A stretch of 5,077 nucleotides of DNA from Dehalococcoidia bacterium (GCA_016844365.1 JAENIT010000066.1:1-5077), one strand, 5' to 3'. Positions 1-5,077 are shown, counted from the stretch's first letter. Notes: a model not told the origin generated them from the sequence alone. Numbers and translations: made by a program.

Positions 1-21
1 CCTGGACTGGGGCGCAGAGGA

Positions 22-82
22 TGACTCGGCCTTGCTTCGGAACCACTGCTGTACAGCAGGCTGGAACCCAGATAGCGAGTCA
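22..82. repeat. Nested inverted repeats (possible RNA hairpin)
   Basis: A perfect 7-bp inverted repeat, TGACTCG at 22-28 and CGAGTCA at 76-82, encloses a perfect 14-bp palindrome CTGCTGTACAGCAG at 46-59. As RNA, the inner part could fold as a 5-bp stem with a GUAC loop, extendable by CCA (43-45) and TGG (61-63) past a 2-nt bulge. There is no U-tract after it, so it is not a standard intrinsic terminator. I match it to no known riboswitch or ncRNA. It may be chance. Confidence 0.3.
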
Positions 83-103
83 GCAATGGGCTTAAAGGCA
101 CTG

Positions 104-133
104 TTCATAGTTTTCATGTATGGAGAGTATATT
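104..133 (+). promoter_or_regulatory. Candidate sigma-70 promoter for the carboxypeptidase gene
   Basis: TTCATA at 104-109 matches 4 of 6 bases of the -35 consensus. TATATT at 128-133 matches 5 of 6 of the -10 consensus. The spacer is 18 bp. Transcription would start near 140 and give a leader of about 110 nt before the ATG at 252. This is pattern matching only; the surrounding sequence is AT-richer than the genes, which fits a promoter region. Confidence 0.35.
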
Positions 134-251
134 TCACCAGAAATAGTATCACAAGAGCAGCTACCTCGCATTGAAACACGGAAGGCTCACTGCTGTTTGA
201 AGCAATAAGAAATGCGCGTGGAGGTAATGGGCCAAGCTGCCCCGGTGAACT

Positions 252-1421
252 ATGAAACAGATACGTCTACTGGGCCTTATTCTTTTGATAATGACCTCGG
301 TTTCCATGTCCGGATTCGGGCCTCCTAAGCTGCTGGAATCGGATCGCGGTAAAGTGCCCCTTTACGCCGGCCAACTTCCCCCCATTAAAGAGTCCGCTCC
401 TCCAGGGTTGGTGTGGAAATCGGCGTTGATTATGGACTTCGGTAGCGGTAGGGTGGTGCATCAGCGCAACGAGAGGCTGCGCCTGCCACCAGCCAGCATA
501 ACCAAGGTCATGACGGCCATCGTAGCCCTGGAACATGCCGACTTGAGGGAGATGGTTGCCATTAAAAAGACACATCTGGTGGAAGGCTCCTATATGGGCC
601 TGAAAGAGGGGGATGCTCTCTCCATCGGAGACTTGCTGTGGGGACTGCTTCTCCCCTCCGGCAACGATGCCGCAACGGCTATAGCAGATCAAGTTGGGAA
701 TGGCTCCACGGAAACTTTTGTTGCGATGATGAATCGCAAGGCCCAAGAGTTGGGGCTGATGGACACCCACTTCGTTAACCCTCACGGCCTTCACCACCCC
801 GACCATTACAGCAGCGCCCATGACATAGCAGTTATGGCCCGCTACGCCCTCCAGAACCCCACCTTCGCCGAGATGGTGGCGTCCAGGCACAAGGAGATTT
901 CCACGGGCTATGGACGATCCTGGTCTCTGTGGAACTCCAACCAGCTCCTGGGACAGCCGACATGGGTACCGGGGGTGGACGGCGTAAAGACCGGACTAAC
1001 TGAAGAGGCCGGAGACAATATAGTAGCCTCGGCGACCAGGGACGGCAATCGAGTAATCGTAGTAGCCATGGGCACCAGCGCGCGAGGCCCCGCCGGGGCT
1101 GATCTGATCAATCACGCCTTCGAGGCGTACACATGGGTCTCTCCACCTACGCCCCTTTACGCTTCCACAGCCAGTCCCGATCATTTGGGCGGCTCGATGG
1201 TGAAGGCCGCCGGACTGATGGTCCCCGCCTGGCAGTCCCGATACGTTATCCCATTTGTGATGGCTCGCGCTGGTGGGAACGCACCGAAAGATGAGAGGGT
1301 TCTGGTCAGGTATTATCTCGGCGATGACAGAATCGCTATAGCAGGAGGCTATTTACCGAAAGTCGTGGAGGCGACACGCCGCGATATCAGAGCGGGCGCC
1401 CTCCGTCCGAACTCGCGATGA
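252..1421 (+). CDS. D-alanyl-D-alanine carboxypeptidase, peptidase S11 / PBP5 family
   Basis: A secreted low-molecular-weight penicillin-binding protein that removes the terminal D-alanine from peptidoglycan stem pentapeptides at the outer face of the membrane. All three active-site motifs are present and well spaced: SxxK as S82-I-T-K85 (S82 the acyl nucleophile), SGN at 136-138, and KTG at 246-248 within GVDGVKTGLTEEAGDN. Residues 1-23 look like a signal peptide (basic KQIR, then hydrophobic LLGLILLI) with no lipobox. The last ~90 residues resemble the region after the catalytic domain in this family, but no clear C-terminal amphipathic anchor is visible. Length, 389 aa, is normal. ATG 252 is chosen because an in-frame TGA lies at 246-248 and a later Met would cut the signal peptide. 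Its Shine-Dalgarno is weak (GGTGA, 244-248). The gene stands alone and converges on recX. The S11 assignment is firm; which paralogue (dacA, dacB or dacF type) cannot be told. Confidence 0.95.
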   Translation: MKQIRLLGLILLIMTSVSMSGFGPPKLLESDRGKVPLYAGQLPPIKESAPPGLVWKSALIMDFGSGRVVHQRNERLRLPPASITKVMTAIVALEHADLREMVAIKKTHLVEGSYMGLKEGDALSIGDLLWGLLLPSGNDAATAIADQVGNGSTETFVAMMNRKAQELGLMDTHFVNPHGLHHPDHYSSAHDIAVMARYALQNPTFAEMVASRHKEISTGYGRSWSLWNSNQLLGQPTWVPGVDGVKTGLTEEAGDNIVASATRDGNRVIVVAMGTSARGPAGADLINHAFEAYTWVSPPTPLYASTASPDHLGGSMVKAAGLMVPAWQSRYVIPFVMARAGGNAPKDERVLVRYYLGDDRIAIAGGYLPKVVEATRRDIRAGALRPNSR

Positions 1422-1432
1422 GCACTACTATT

Positions 1433-1467
1433 CTCCCTCCCCCTTAAAGGGGGAGGTTAGGTGGGGG
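1433..1467. repeat. C/G-rich inverted-repeat element between convergent genes
   Basis: CCTCCCCC at 1436-1443 and GGGGGAGG at 1449-1456 form a perfect 8-bp inverted repeat (9 bp with the inner T/A pair). A TTA and a second G block, GGTGGGGG (1460-1467), follow. From memory, hairpins of this pattern are common multi-copy intergenic repeats in many bacterial genomes, so it is probably a REP-like element. No run of T follows on either strand, so it is not a textbook rho-independent terminator, though a strong hairpin between two convergent genes could still help stop or protect transcripts. Confidence 0.65.
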
Positions 1468-1471
1468 TCGG

Positions 1472-1487
1472 TCCTTCCTGGGAAGGA
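1472..1487. repeat. Short inverted repeat downstream of recX
   Basis: TCCTTCC at 1472-1478 and GGAAGGA at 1481-1487 form a perfect 7-bp inverted repeat around TG. It lies 10 bp beyond the recX stop codon (minus strand), next to the C/G-rich repeat. It could be a weak bidirectional terminator or part of the same repeat element. No T-tract follows it. Confidence 0.45.
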
Positions 1488-1497
1488 TATACCCTCC

Positions 1498-2166
1498 CTA
1501 CAAAGGCTCGCCGTTAAGATCATCATCAGAGCCGTGACCCTCTTGCCATAGCCTCGCGATGGTGCTTCGGACCACATCGAAAGAGAATCCCCGTGCGACC
1601 AGATACCCCCAGAGGCGCTGCCTGAACTGCTGGTACTCGTCCTGCCCCAGGCTCAGGGCCTTTTTCTTTCCCGCCCTGTAAGCGCTGTCGAGGTCGTCTG
1701 TATCCCTCGTTGCCTCCTCGATGCTCTCCTGACGGACTCCCTTTCGCTTCAGCTCAGCAGATATGAGCCGACTACCCTTTGGGTTGTGCGCTGTCCTCCG
1801 TTCGACCCAGTAAGAGGCAAAGGCCGAGTCGTCTAGGAAGCCTCGACTTGTGAGGTCCGCCACGACCTGTTCGATCAGCGTGTCGCTGAAACCCCCTCGA
1901 TTCAGGCGAGTCGTCACCTCCGCCGTGCTTCGGGGCCGGTAGCCCAGGAATCGGTAGGCCGTCTCTTTGGCCCGATGGAGGAGTTCAGCGTCTTGGATTC
2001 GCTGTATGTCTTCCGAGGAGAGGGATAGGCCAGTTCTTATCCCCGCATCCACGGCCACAACCTTGGACAGGGAGAAGGCGTACTCCCCGGCGATGAAGAC
2101 GTTGAGCCTGCTCTTGCGCCGTACCTGGGGCTCGATAGCGGTTATGGTGCCCAAATCTGTGATCAT
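1498..2166 (-). CDS. recX: RecX family regulator of RecA
   Basis: RecX proteins bind RecA filaments in the cytoplasm and modulate, usually limit, filament growth and recombinase activity. With the start used here the protein has 222 aa, within the family range. It opens with the usual small beta segment (ITAIEPQ, LNVFIAGEYAF, residues 8-31), followed by tandem three-helix repeats. The first carries YRFLGYRPRSTAEVTTRL (71-88). The hallmark second one carries GFLDDSAFASYWVERR and NPKGSRLISAELKRKGV (109-145). A last one carries LWGYLVARGFSFDVVRSTI (185-203). The frame extends upstream to an ATG at 2208, inside the preceding gene, adding 14 residues. I prefer ATG 2166 because AAGGG lies 7 nt before it and the family's N-terminus begins there; ATG 2169 is also possible. 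It is last in the recA operon, immediately after the DinB-family gene and probably coupled to it. Confidence 0.93.
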   Translation of the reverse strand: MITDLGTITAIEPQVRRKSRLNVFIAGEYAFSLSKVVAVDAGIRTGLSLSSEDIQRIQDAELLHRAKETAYRFLGYRPRSTAEVTTRLNRGGFSDTLIEQVVADLTSRGFLDDSAFASYWVERRTAHNPKGSRLISAELKRKGVRQESIEEATRDTDDLDSAYRAGKKKALSLGQDEYQQFRQRLWGYLVARGFSFDVVRSTIARLWQEGHGSDDDLNGEPL

Positions 2167-2173
2167 CATCTCG

Positions 2174-2178
2174 CCCTT
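2174..2178 (-). promoter_or_regulatory. Ribosome binding site of recX
   Basis: AAGGG on the minus strand lies 7 nt before ATG 2166 and 4 nt before ATG 2169, just after the DinB-family gene's TAG (2180-2182). No comparable site precedes the longer start at 2208, which is why the shorter start is preferred. Confidence 0.5.
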
Positions 2179-2179
2179 G

Positions 2180-2650
2180 CTATCTCTTGAGACGCTGACG
2201 GATGTCATGGATTTGCTGGGTATGATTCAGGTCGTGAACCAAATAACGGAGGAAGACATCGATCACTCTGTAGGGGATGCCACGGGGGTGCCGCCCAGAT
2301 CTGTAAAGCTCTTCCTCCGTGATCGATAATAGTGGCTCGACAACAGATCTGTGCGACGCGTCCAGATCGGTCAGTATTTGTTCTGGAGGGGATTCCCTGA
2401 TGGCTAGGTGCTCAGCTTTCCACTTGTCATCATCGAAATGGAGGAACATATAACCTGGTGTACTTTTCATAGCCAGCGCTTGGGAGAGCCAGTGGTAGTC
2501 CACATCGACAAGGTGGGCCAGCACTTCTAATACTGACCACTCTTCTGACGAAAGCCGTTCAGACAGACGAGAGATAGGAACCTCCGCAGCCTCTTGCAAG
2601 AGTCGGAGCCGAGATTCTATGAGTAGTTGCGCAAGCTCGTTCCCAGTCAT
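2180..2650 (-). CDS. DinB/YfiT-superfamily four-helix-bundle protein
   Basis: A 156-aa protein of the DinB-like superfamily (the Bacillus DinB/YfiT metalloenzyme-like fold, not DNA polymerase IV). The signature is SSEEWSVLEVLAHLVDVDYHW (split here: SSEEW at 34-38, then VLEVLAHL at 40-47), with LVHDLNHTQQI at 137-147. These give the family's three-histidine metal site: H46, H139 and H143. Members include thiol S-transferases and many proteins of unknown reaction; nothing here shows the substrate. There is no signal peptide or membrane segment, so it is cytoplasmic. It lies 99 nt after the recA stop and 13 nt before the preferred recX start, so it is probably co-transcribed with both and would share their damage response. 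The start is the first Met of the frame; only a weak purine-rich AGAGA precedes it, 0-1 nt from the ATG, so initiation may be inefficient. Family assignment is strong, function unknown. Confidence 0.88.
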   Translation of the reverse strand: MTGNELAQLLIESRLRLLQEAAEVPISRLSERLSSEEWSVLEVLAHLVDVDYHWLSQALAMKSTPGYMFLHFDDDKWKAEHLAIRESPPEQILTDLDASHRSVVEPLLSITEEELYRSGRHPRGIPYRVIDVFLRYLVHDLNHTQQIHDIRQRLKR

Positions 2651-2749
2651 TCTCTACACAGTTGAATCATTTTACGTTGGTGATAGAGCTTAACGGGTAG
2701 ATGGTGCCACGCCGCTTGGCCTTAGTCGTTTTATGACGTTAGTCGCTAC

Positions 2750-3787
2750 CTACGGCGCGTACTCCTCGGTCTCCTCGGCAACGGCCACCTTCACAGCGGA
2801 ACCGGAGTCGCCTCGTATTAGGCCCTCCACCTCCACGGCGATCTCAGGATGCTGGCGAAGGAACTGTTTGGCGTTCTCTCGGCCCTGGCCGAGGCGGGTC
2901 TCGCCGAAGCTGAAGAAGGCCCCGTTTTTCTTCACCATCCCCATCTCTACGCCCAAGTCTATGATGTCCCCCTCTTTGCTGATGCCCTGGTTGAACATTA
3001 TGTCAAATTCAGCGACCCTAAAAGGAGGGGCCACTTTATTCTTTACTACTCGCGTCCGTACCCTGTTACCCACTACCACAGCGCCATGCTTGATGCTGTC
3101 TATCCGCCGAATGTCCACTCGCACCGAGCTGTAGAACTTGAGGGCCCTTCCTCCCGGGGTAACCTCCGGGTTCCCAAAAACCACGCCCACCTTCTCCCGC
3201 AACTGGTTTATGAAGACCACCGCGGTCCGAGACCGGCCGATGGCCGCGGTGAGTTTACGCAGAGCCTGGGACATGAGTCTGGCTTGCATACCCATATGCG
3301 GGTCGCCCATATCCCCTTCGATCTCCGCCTTGGGGACCAGAGCGGCCACGCTATCCAGGACAACGATATCTATCGCGGCGCTCCTCACCAGAGCCTCAGT
3401 GATACTCAAGGCGTCCTCGGCGCTATCGGGTTGGGAGATGTAAAGCTCGTCAATATTGACACCGCACCGGGCAGCGTAGCCAGCGTCCAGGGCGTGCTCT
3501 ACGTCGATATAAGCAGCCATCCCGCCCAGCTTCTGGGCCTCCGCGATAATATGAATAGCCAATGTAGACTTTCCGGCGGACTCCGGACCAAAGATCTCGG
3601 TGACCCTTCCCCTGGGAATGCCCCCAATGCCGAGGGCCAGGTCGAGAGAGAGGGAACCGGTGGGTATAGCCTCTATAGCCATATTCACCGAGGACTCCCC
3701 TAACTTCATTATGGAGCCCTTGCCGTACTCCCGCTCGATCTTGCTTATGGCCAGGTCAAGGGCCCTGCTCTTCTCCTCGCTTATCAT
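2750..3787 (-). CDS. recA: RecA recombinase
   Basis: The ATP-dependent strand-exchange protein of homologous recombination; it also triggers LexA self-cleavage in bacteria with an SOS response. Numbering from the start used here, 345 aa: Walker [10 protein letters not shown] (67-75, Ser after the Lys instead of the usual Thr, still within GxxxxGK[ST]), catalytic E97 in YIDVEH, Walker B IVVLD ending at D145, loop L1 around [10 protein letters not shown] (157-166), FINQ with Q195, and loop L2 around [13 protein letters not shown] (201-213). KNKVAPPFR and [13 protein letters not shown] follow in the C-terminal part, which ends in a mildly acidic tail. The frame extends 18 codons further, to 3841, but that start lies upstream of the -10 box at 3830-3835 and cannot be on the transcript. 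ATG 3787 matches the family N-terminus; the adjacent GTG at 3790 is an alternative. It is first in recA-DinB-recX and divergent from fmt. No truncation or missing residue seen. Confidence 0.98.
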   Translation of the reverse strand: MISEEKSRALDLAISKIEREYGKGSIMKLGESSVNMAIEAIPTGSLSLDLALGIGGIPRGRVTEIFGPESAGKSTLAIHIIAEAQKLGGMAAYIDVEHALDAGYAARCGVNIDELYISQPDSAEDALSITEALVRSAAIDIVVLDSVAALVPKAEIEGDMGDPHMGMQARLMSQALRKLTAAIGRSRTAVVFINQLREKVGVVFGNPEVTPGGRALKFYSSVRVDIRRIDSIKHGAVVVGNRVRTRVVKNKVAPPFRVAEFDIMFNQGISKEGDIIDLGVEMGMVKKNGAFFSFGETRLGQGRENAKQFLRQHPEIAVEVEGLIRGDSGSAVKVAVAEETEEYAP

Positions 3788-3796
3788 CACGCGCCA

Positions 3797-3801
3797 TCCT
3801 T
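3797..3801 (-). promoter_or_regulatory. Ribosome binding site of recA
   Basis: AAGGA on the minus strand lies 9 nt before ATG 3787 and 6 nt before GTG 3790. Both spacings are workable, so it excludes the far-upstream start at 3841 but does not settle ATG against GTG. Confidence 0.6.
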
Positions 3802-3814
3802 CACAACAAACAGT

Positions 3815-3831
3815 ATTCGACTTTTCCGAAT
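3815..3831. repeat. Inverted repeat at the recA transcription start
   Basis: ATTCG at 3815-3819 and CGAAT at 3827-3831 form a perfect 5-bp inverted repeat with a 7-bp spacer. It overlaps the first bases of the recA -10 box and spans the predicted start point near 3823. It could be a second operator or a hairpin at the 5' end of the mRNA. Arms this short can arise by chance. Confidence 0.3.
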
Positions 3832-3858
3832 GATAGCACAACTGTGCCGTTTATTCAA
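3830..3858 (-). promoter_or_regulatory. Sigma-70 promoter of recA
   Basis: Read on the minus strand: -35 TTGAAT (3858-3853, 4 of 6), exactly 17 bp of spacer, -10 TATCAT (3835-3830, 5 of 6). An A/T tract (AAAATTTTTAT on the plus strand, 3860-3870) lies just upstream of the -35 box, where an UP element would sit. The start point would be near 3823, giving a leader of about 36 nt that includes the AAGGA ribosome binding site. It would drive recA and, by read-through, the DinB-family gene and recX. Confidence 0.75.
3836..3847. promoter_or_regulatory. Palindromic operator candidate (possible LexA box) in the recA promoter
   Basis: GCACAACTGTGC is two perfect 5-bp arms (GCACA / TGTGC) around AC. 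It occupies the 12 bp directly next to the recA -10 box, between -10 and -35, the usual place for a repressor operator. It does not match the Gram-positive (GAAC-N4-GTTC) or enterobacterial (CTG-N10-CAG) LexA box. The core GCAC-N4-GTGC resembles the box I recall for Fibrobacter, TGCNC-N4-GTGCA, apart from the outer T and A. That it binds LexA is inference; no lexA gene is in the window. Confidence 0.5.
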
Positions 3859-3914
3859 GAAAATTTTTATGGTGCCTTCCCCCGTCTGCAAGCTAGAACG
3901 TAACCCACACTTTG

Positions 3915-3943
3915 TTGTTATGCTGAGGCTGAGATGGTACGAT
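3915..3943 (+). promoter_or_regulatory. Candidate promoter of fmt
   Basis: TTGTTA at 3915-3920 (4 of 6) and TACGAT at 3938-3943 (4 of 6) are separated by exactly 17 bp. The start point would fall near 3950, right before the AGGAGG at 3951, leaving a very short leader of about 12 nt. It is plausible, but the -10 box is imperfect and the leader is tight. Confidence 0.4.
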
Positions 3944-3950
3944 CCTACAG

Positions 3951-3956
3951 AGGAGG
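3951..3956 (+). promoter_or_regulatory. Strong ribosome binding site of fmt
   Basis: AGGAGG, a full Shine-Dalgarno core, sits 5 nt before ATG 3962. It decides the start of fmt against the longer open frame, which reaches back to 3830. Confidence 0.85.
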
Positions 3957-3961
3957 TCGGT

Positions 3962-4912
3962 ATGCGTATTATCTTTATGGGAACGCCGGAGTTCTCTGTG
4001 CCCTACTTGGAGCGGCTCTTAGAGCTCGGATACCAGGTGGTGGCCGTCTACACTCAGCCCGACCGCCCGACGGGGAGGGGTCGAGGTCTGAATCCGAGCC
4101 CAGTGAAGCAGTTCGCCCTCTCAACGGGACTAGCGGTCTACCAGCCAGAAAGCTTGCGGAGCGAGGAGACCTTGGACGAGATGGCCGACCTCAGTCCCGA
4201 TCTTATCTTTATCGTCGCCTACGGGCTATTGCTGCCGCAGAGGGTCATAGACCTACCGTCCAAAGGATGCCTGAATGTGCATCCTTCCCTTCTGCCCAGG
4301 CATCGTGGCCCGTCGCCTATAGCGGGGGCTATCCTGAGCGGGGATACAGAGACCGGTGTCACCATAATGCTCATCGATGCCGGGATGGACTCTGGCCCCA
4401 TACTATCCCAGGAGTCGCTGAATATCGATCCCACGGACACCACCACTTCCCTAAGCGAAAGGCTTCGCGCACTAGGGCTACGGATGATGGAGAAAACCAT
4501 CCCGCTTTGGCTAAAGAGCGAGATCGCTCCGCGACCACAGGATGAATCGTTAGTCACTGTAACCAGAATGGCCCGAAAAGAGGATGGCGAGGTGGACTGG
4601 AGTCTGCCCGCAGTAGAGCTGTGGCGTAGAGTACGGGCCTACCACCCCTGGCCGGGGGTTTATACTCGGTGGAAGGGCAGAATCCTGAAGATTGTCGACG
4701 CGATGCCCTTGGAGGTAGATACCCTTAACGATACGGGACTGGTGCTCAGCTACACAGACTCGGAGACTTTGACGGGCCAGAGGGTAGGCGTGCAGACCGG
4801 AAGTGGCCTTCTGGAGCTGCGGGTTGTACAGCTAGAGGGGGGCAAGACTATGACAGCCTCAGATTTTGTCCGGGGACACAAGGACTTCCTGGGCAGCATC
4901 CTTACAAGCTAG
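3962..4912 (+). CDS. fmt: Methionyl-tRNA formyltransferase
   Basis: Transfers a formyl group from 10-formyltetrahydrofolate to methionine on the initiator tRNA, in the cytoplasm, allowing bacterial translation initiation. 316 aa, the normal length. The N-terminal Rossmann-type domain begins MRIIFMGTPEFSVPYLE. The basic loop RPTGRGRGLNPSPVK (35-49) matches the tRNA-contacting insert. The catalytic signature LNVHPSLLPRHRG (104-116) supplies N105 and H107, and IDAGMDSGPIL (138-148) supplies D143, matching E. coli N106, H108 and D144. The C-terminal OB-like domain follows from about residue 206 (EDGEVDWS, AYHPWPGVYT) and ends with QLEGGKTMTASDFVRG. The open frame reaches 44 codons further upstream, but that part crosses the recA promoter and has no family similarity; AGGAGG fixes ATG 3962. 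The frequent partner def (peptide deformylase) is not next to it here. Divergent from recA. Confidence 0.97.
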   Translation: MRIIFMGTPEFSVPYLERLLELGYQVVAVYTQPDRPTGRGRGLNPSPVKQFALSTGLAVYQPESLRSEETLDEMADLSPDLIFIVAYGLLLPQRVIDLPSKGCLNVHPSLLPRHRGPSPIAGAILSGDTETGVTIMLIDAGMDSGPILSQESLNIDPTDTTTSLSERLRALGLRMMEKTIPLWLKSEIAPRPQDESLVTVTRMARKEDGEVDWSLPAVELWRRVRAYHPWPGVYTRWKGRILKIVDAMPLEVDTLNDTGLVLSYTDSETLTGQRVGVQTGSGLLELRVVQLEGGKTMTASDFVRGHKDFLGSILTS

Positions 4913-4937
4913 GTAGCAGCCATACACCTCTGCATCA

Positions 4938-4943
4938 TATAAT
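4938..4943 (+). promoter_or_regulatory. Consensus -10 box upstream of tRNA-Leu
   Basis: A perfect TATAAT lies 27 bp before the tRNA. No good -35 box is found at 16-19 bp upstream; the best sequence there, TAGCAG at 4914-4919, matches poorly. A start near 4950 would leave a precursor leader of about 20 nt. The tRNA may also be reached by read-through from fmt, as no terminator is visible in the 58-bp gap. Confidence 0.45.
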
Positions 4944-4970
4944 AGTAGCGGTACCCTTTCCCTTGGCCAC

Positions 4971-5058
4971 GCCGAAGTGGCGGAACGGCAGACGCGGCAG
5001 TCTCAAAAACTGTTGGGGGGCAACCCCCGTGTGGGTTCGAGTCCCACCTTCGGCACCA
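4971..5058 (+). tRNA. tRNA-Leu (anticodon CAA)
   Basis: A class II tRNA with a long variable arm that decodes UUG. Acceptor stem GCCGAAG (4971-4977) pairs perfectly with CTTCGGC (5048-5054), followed by discriminator A5055 and an encoded CCA (5056-5058). The D arm has GCG/CGC (4980-4982, 4993-4995) with the GG at 4987-4988. The anticodon stem is GCAGT/ACTGT with one G-U pair, loop CTCAAAA, anticodon CAA at 5004-5006. The variable arm is a GGGGG/CCCCC hairpin. The T arm is GTGGG-TTCGAGT-CCCAC (5031-5047). All parts are intact, and discriminator A plus the long variable arm fit leucine rather than serine. Confidence 0.97.
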
Positions 5059-5077
5059 TATCTTCTCTCTGTACGGC

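Larger units (their letters stand above)
2..208 (+). other. Unrecognised open frame entering from left edge (possible gene tail)
   Basis: One plus-strand frame stays open from base 2 to a TAA at 206-208, about 68 codons with no start needed inside the window, so it could be the 3' end of an upstream gene. The translation is cysteine-rich (two Cys-Cys pairs and one single Cys) with a short hydrophobic stretch around residues 31-40 (GLKALFIVFM). I recognise no family or motif in it. An open run of this length is not rare by chance over six frames, the codon choice is uneven, and the same bases hold inverted repeats and a promoter-like sequence. It is more likely non-coding. Confidence 0.18.

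Noticed and set aside
267..890. 207-codon minus-strand frame opposite the carboxypeptidase
   Set aside because: Antisense shadow over the catalytic region of a well-supported gene, with no ribosome binding site or family signal.
1436..1456. Classical rho-independent terminator
   Set aside because: The hairpin is strong, but no T-run follows it on either strand, so it is listed as a repeat.
2343..2352. ACAGATCTGT palindrome as a regulatory site
   Set aside because: It lies inside the DinB-family coding sequence, away from any promoter, and ten-base palindromes are common by chance.
2180..2650. DNA polymerase IV (also called DinB)
   Set aside because: At 156 aa with a three-histidine helical-bundle signature it is the unrelated DinB/YfiT superfamily; no Y-family polymerase motifs are present.
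2849..3703. 284-codon open frame on the plus strand opposite recA
   Set aside because: It lies wholly antisense to recA, a certain gene, and its translation has no family likeness. Long antisense frames are expected from codon bias in GC-rich genes.
3788..3841. N-terminal extension of RecA (18 codons)
   Set aside because: Its ATG lies upstream of the recA -10 box, so it would not be on the mRNA, and the residues do not fit the RecA N-terminus.
3896..3920. GAAC near 3897 as half of a Gram-positive SOS box
   Set aside because: No GTTC follows at the required 4-bp spacing, and the site lies about 40 bp upstream of the recA -35 box.
3830..3961. N-terminal extension of Fmt (44 codons)
   Set aside because: It starts within the recA promoter, has no Shine-Dalgarno and no family similarity; AGGAGG lies 5 nt before the normal start.
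3934..4545. 203-codon plus-strand frame overlapping fmt
   Set aside because: It is a shifted-frame shadow of fmt with an arginine-, glycine- and proline-rich composition and no motif; fmt is certain there.

Overview
This is a stretch of ordinary bacterial chromosome, moderately GC-rich, with five complete protein genes and one tRNA gene. All five proteins belong to recognisable families: a secreted D-Ala-D-Ala carboxypeptidase, RecX, a DinB/YfiT-superfamily protein, RecA and Fmt. The host is a free-living bacterium. A recA-X-recX cluster, a DinB-superfamily neighbour and a C/G-rich intergenic repeat would fit a Chloroflexota (Dehalococcoidia-like) genome. That is a guess from general impression; no phylogeny was done.

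Layout. Positions 1-251 hold no recognisable gene. They contain an open but unrecognised frame running in from the left edge, nested inverted repeats, and a plausible promoter for the next gene. Positions 252-1421 (+) encode a penicillin-binding-protein-type carboxypeptidase with a signal peptide. It converges on recX. The 76-bp gap between their stops (1422-1497) is filled by a C/G-rich inverted-repeat element and a second short hairpin. On the minus strand, recA (3787-2750), a DinB-superfamily gene (2650-2180) and recX (2166-1498) run in one direction with no convincing terminator between them, so they read as one operon. recA and fmt are divergent and share a 174-bp control region. That region holds a very good minus-strand sigma-70 promoter for recA with a perfect palindrome between its -35 and -10 boxes, and a plus-strand promoter and strong Shine-Dalgarno for fmt. 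fmt (3962-4912) is followed by a consensus -10 box and tRNA-Leu(CAA) with an encoded CCA end (4971-5058).

How the genes relate. RecA and RecX are the recombinase and its modulator. A DinB-superfamily protein between them would be made under the same, probably damage-responsive, control. Fmt formylates the initiator tRNA and tRNA-Leu serves translation. The carboxypeptidase trims peptidoglycan peptides outside the membrane and is not functionally linked to the others.

I did not find a convincing undescribed system. The two points most worth checking are the palindromic operator candidate inside the recA promoter, which may be this lineage's LexA box, and the metal-site DinB-family gene inside the recA-recX operon.
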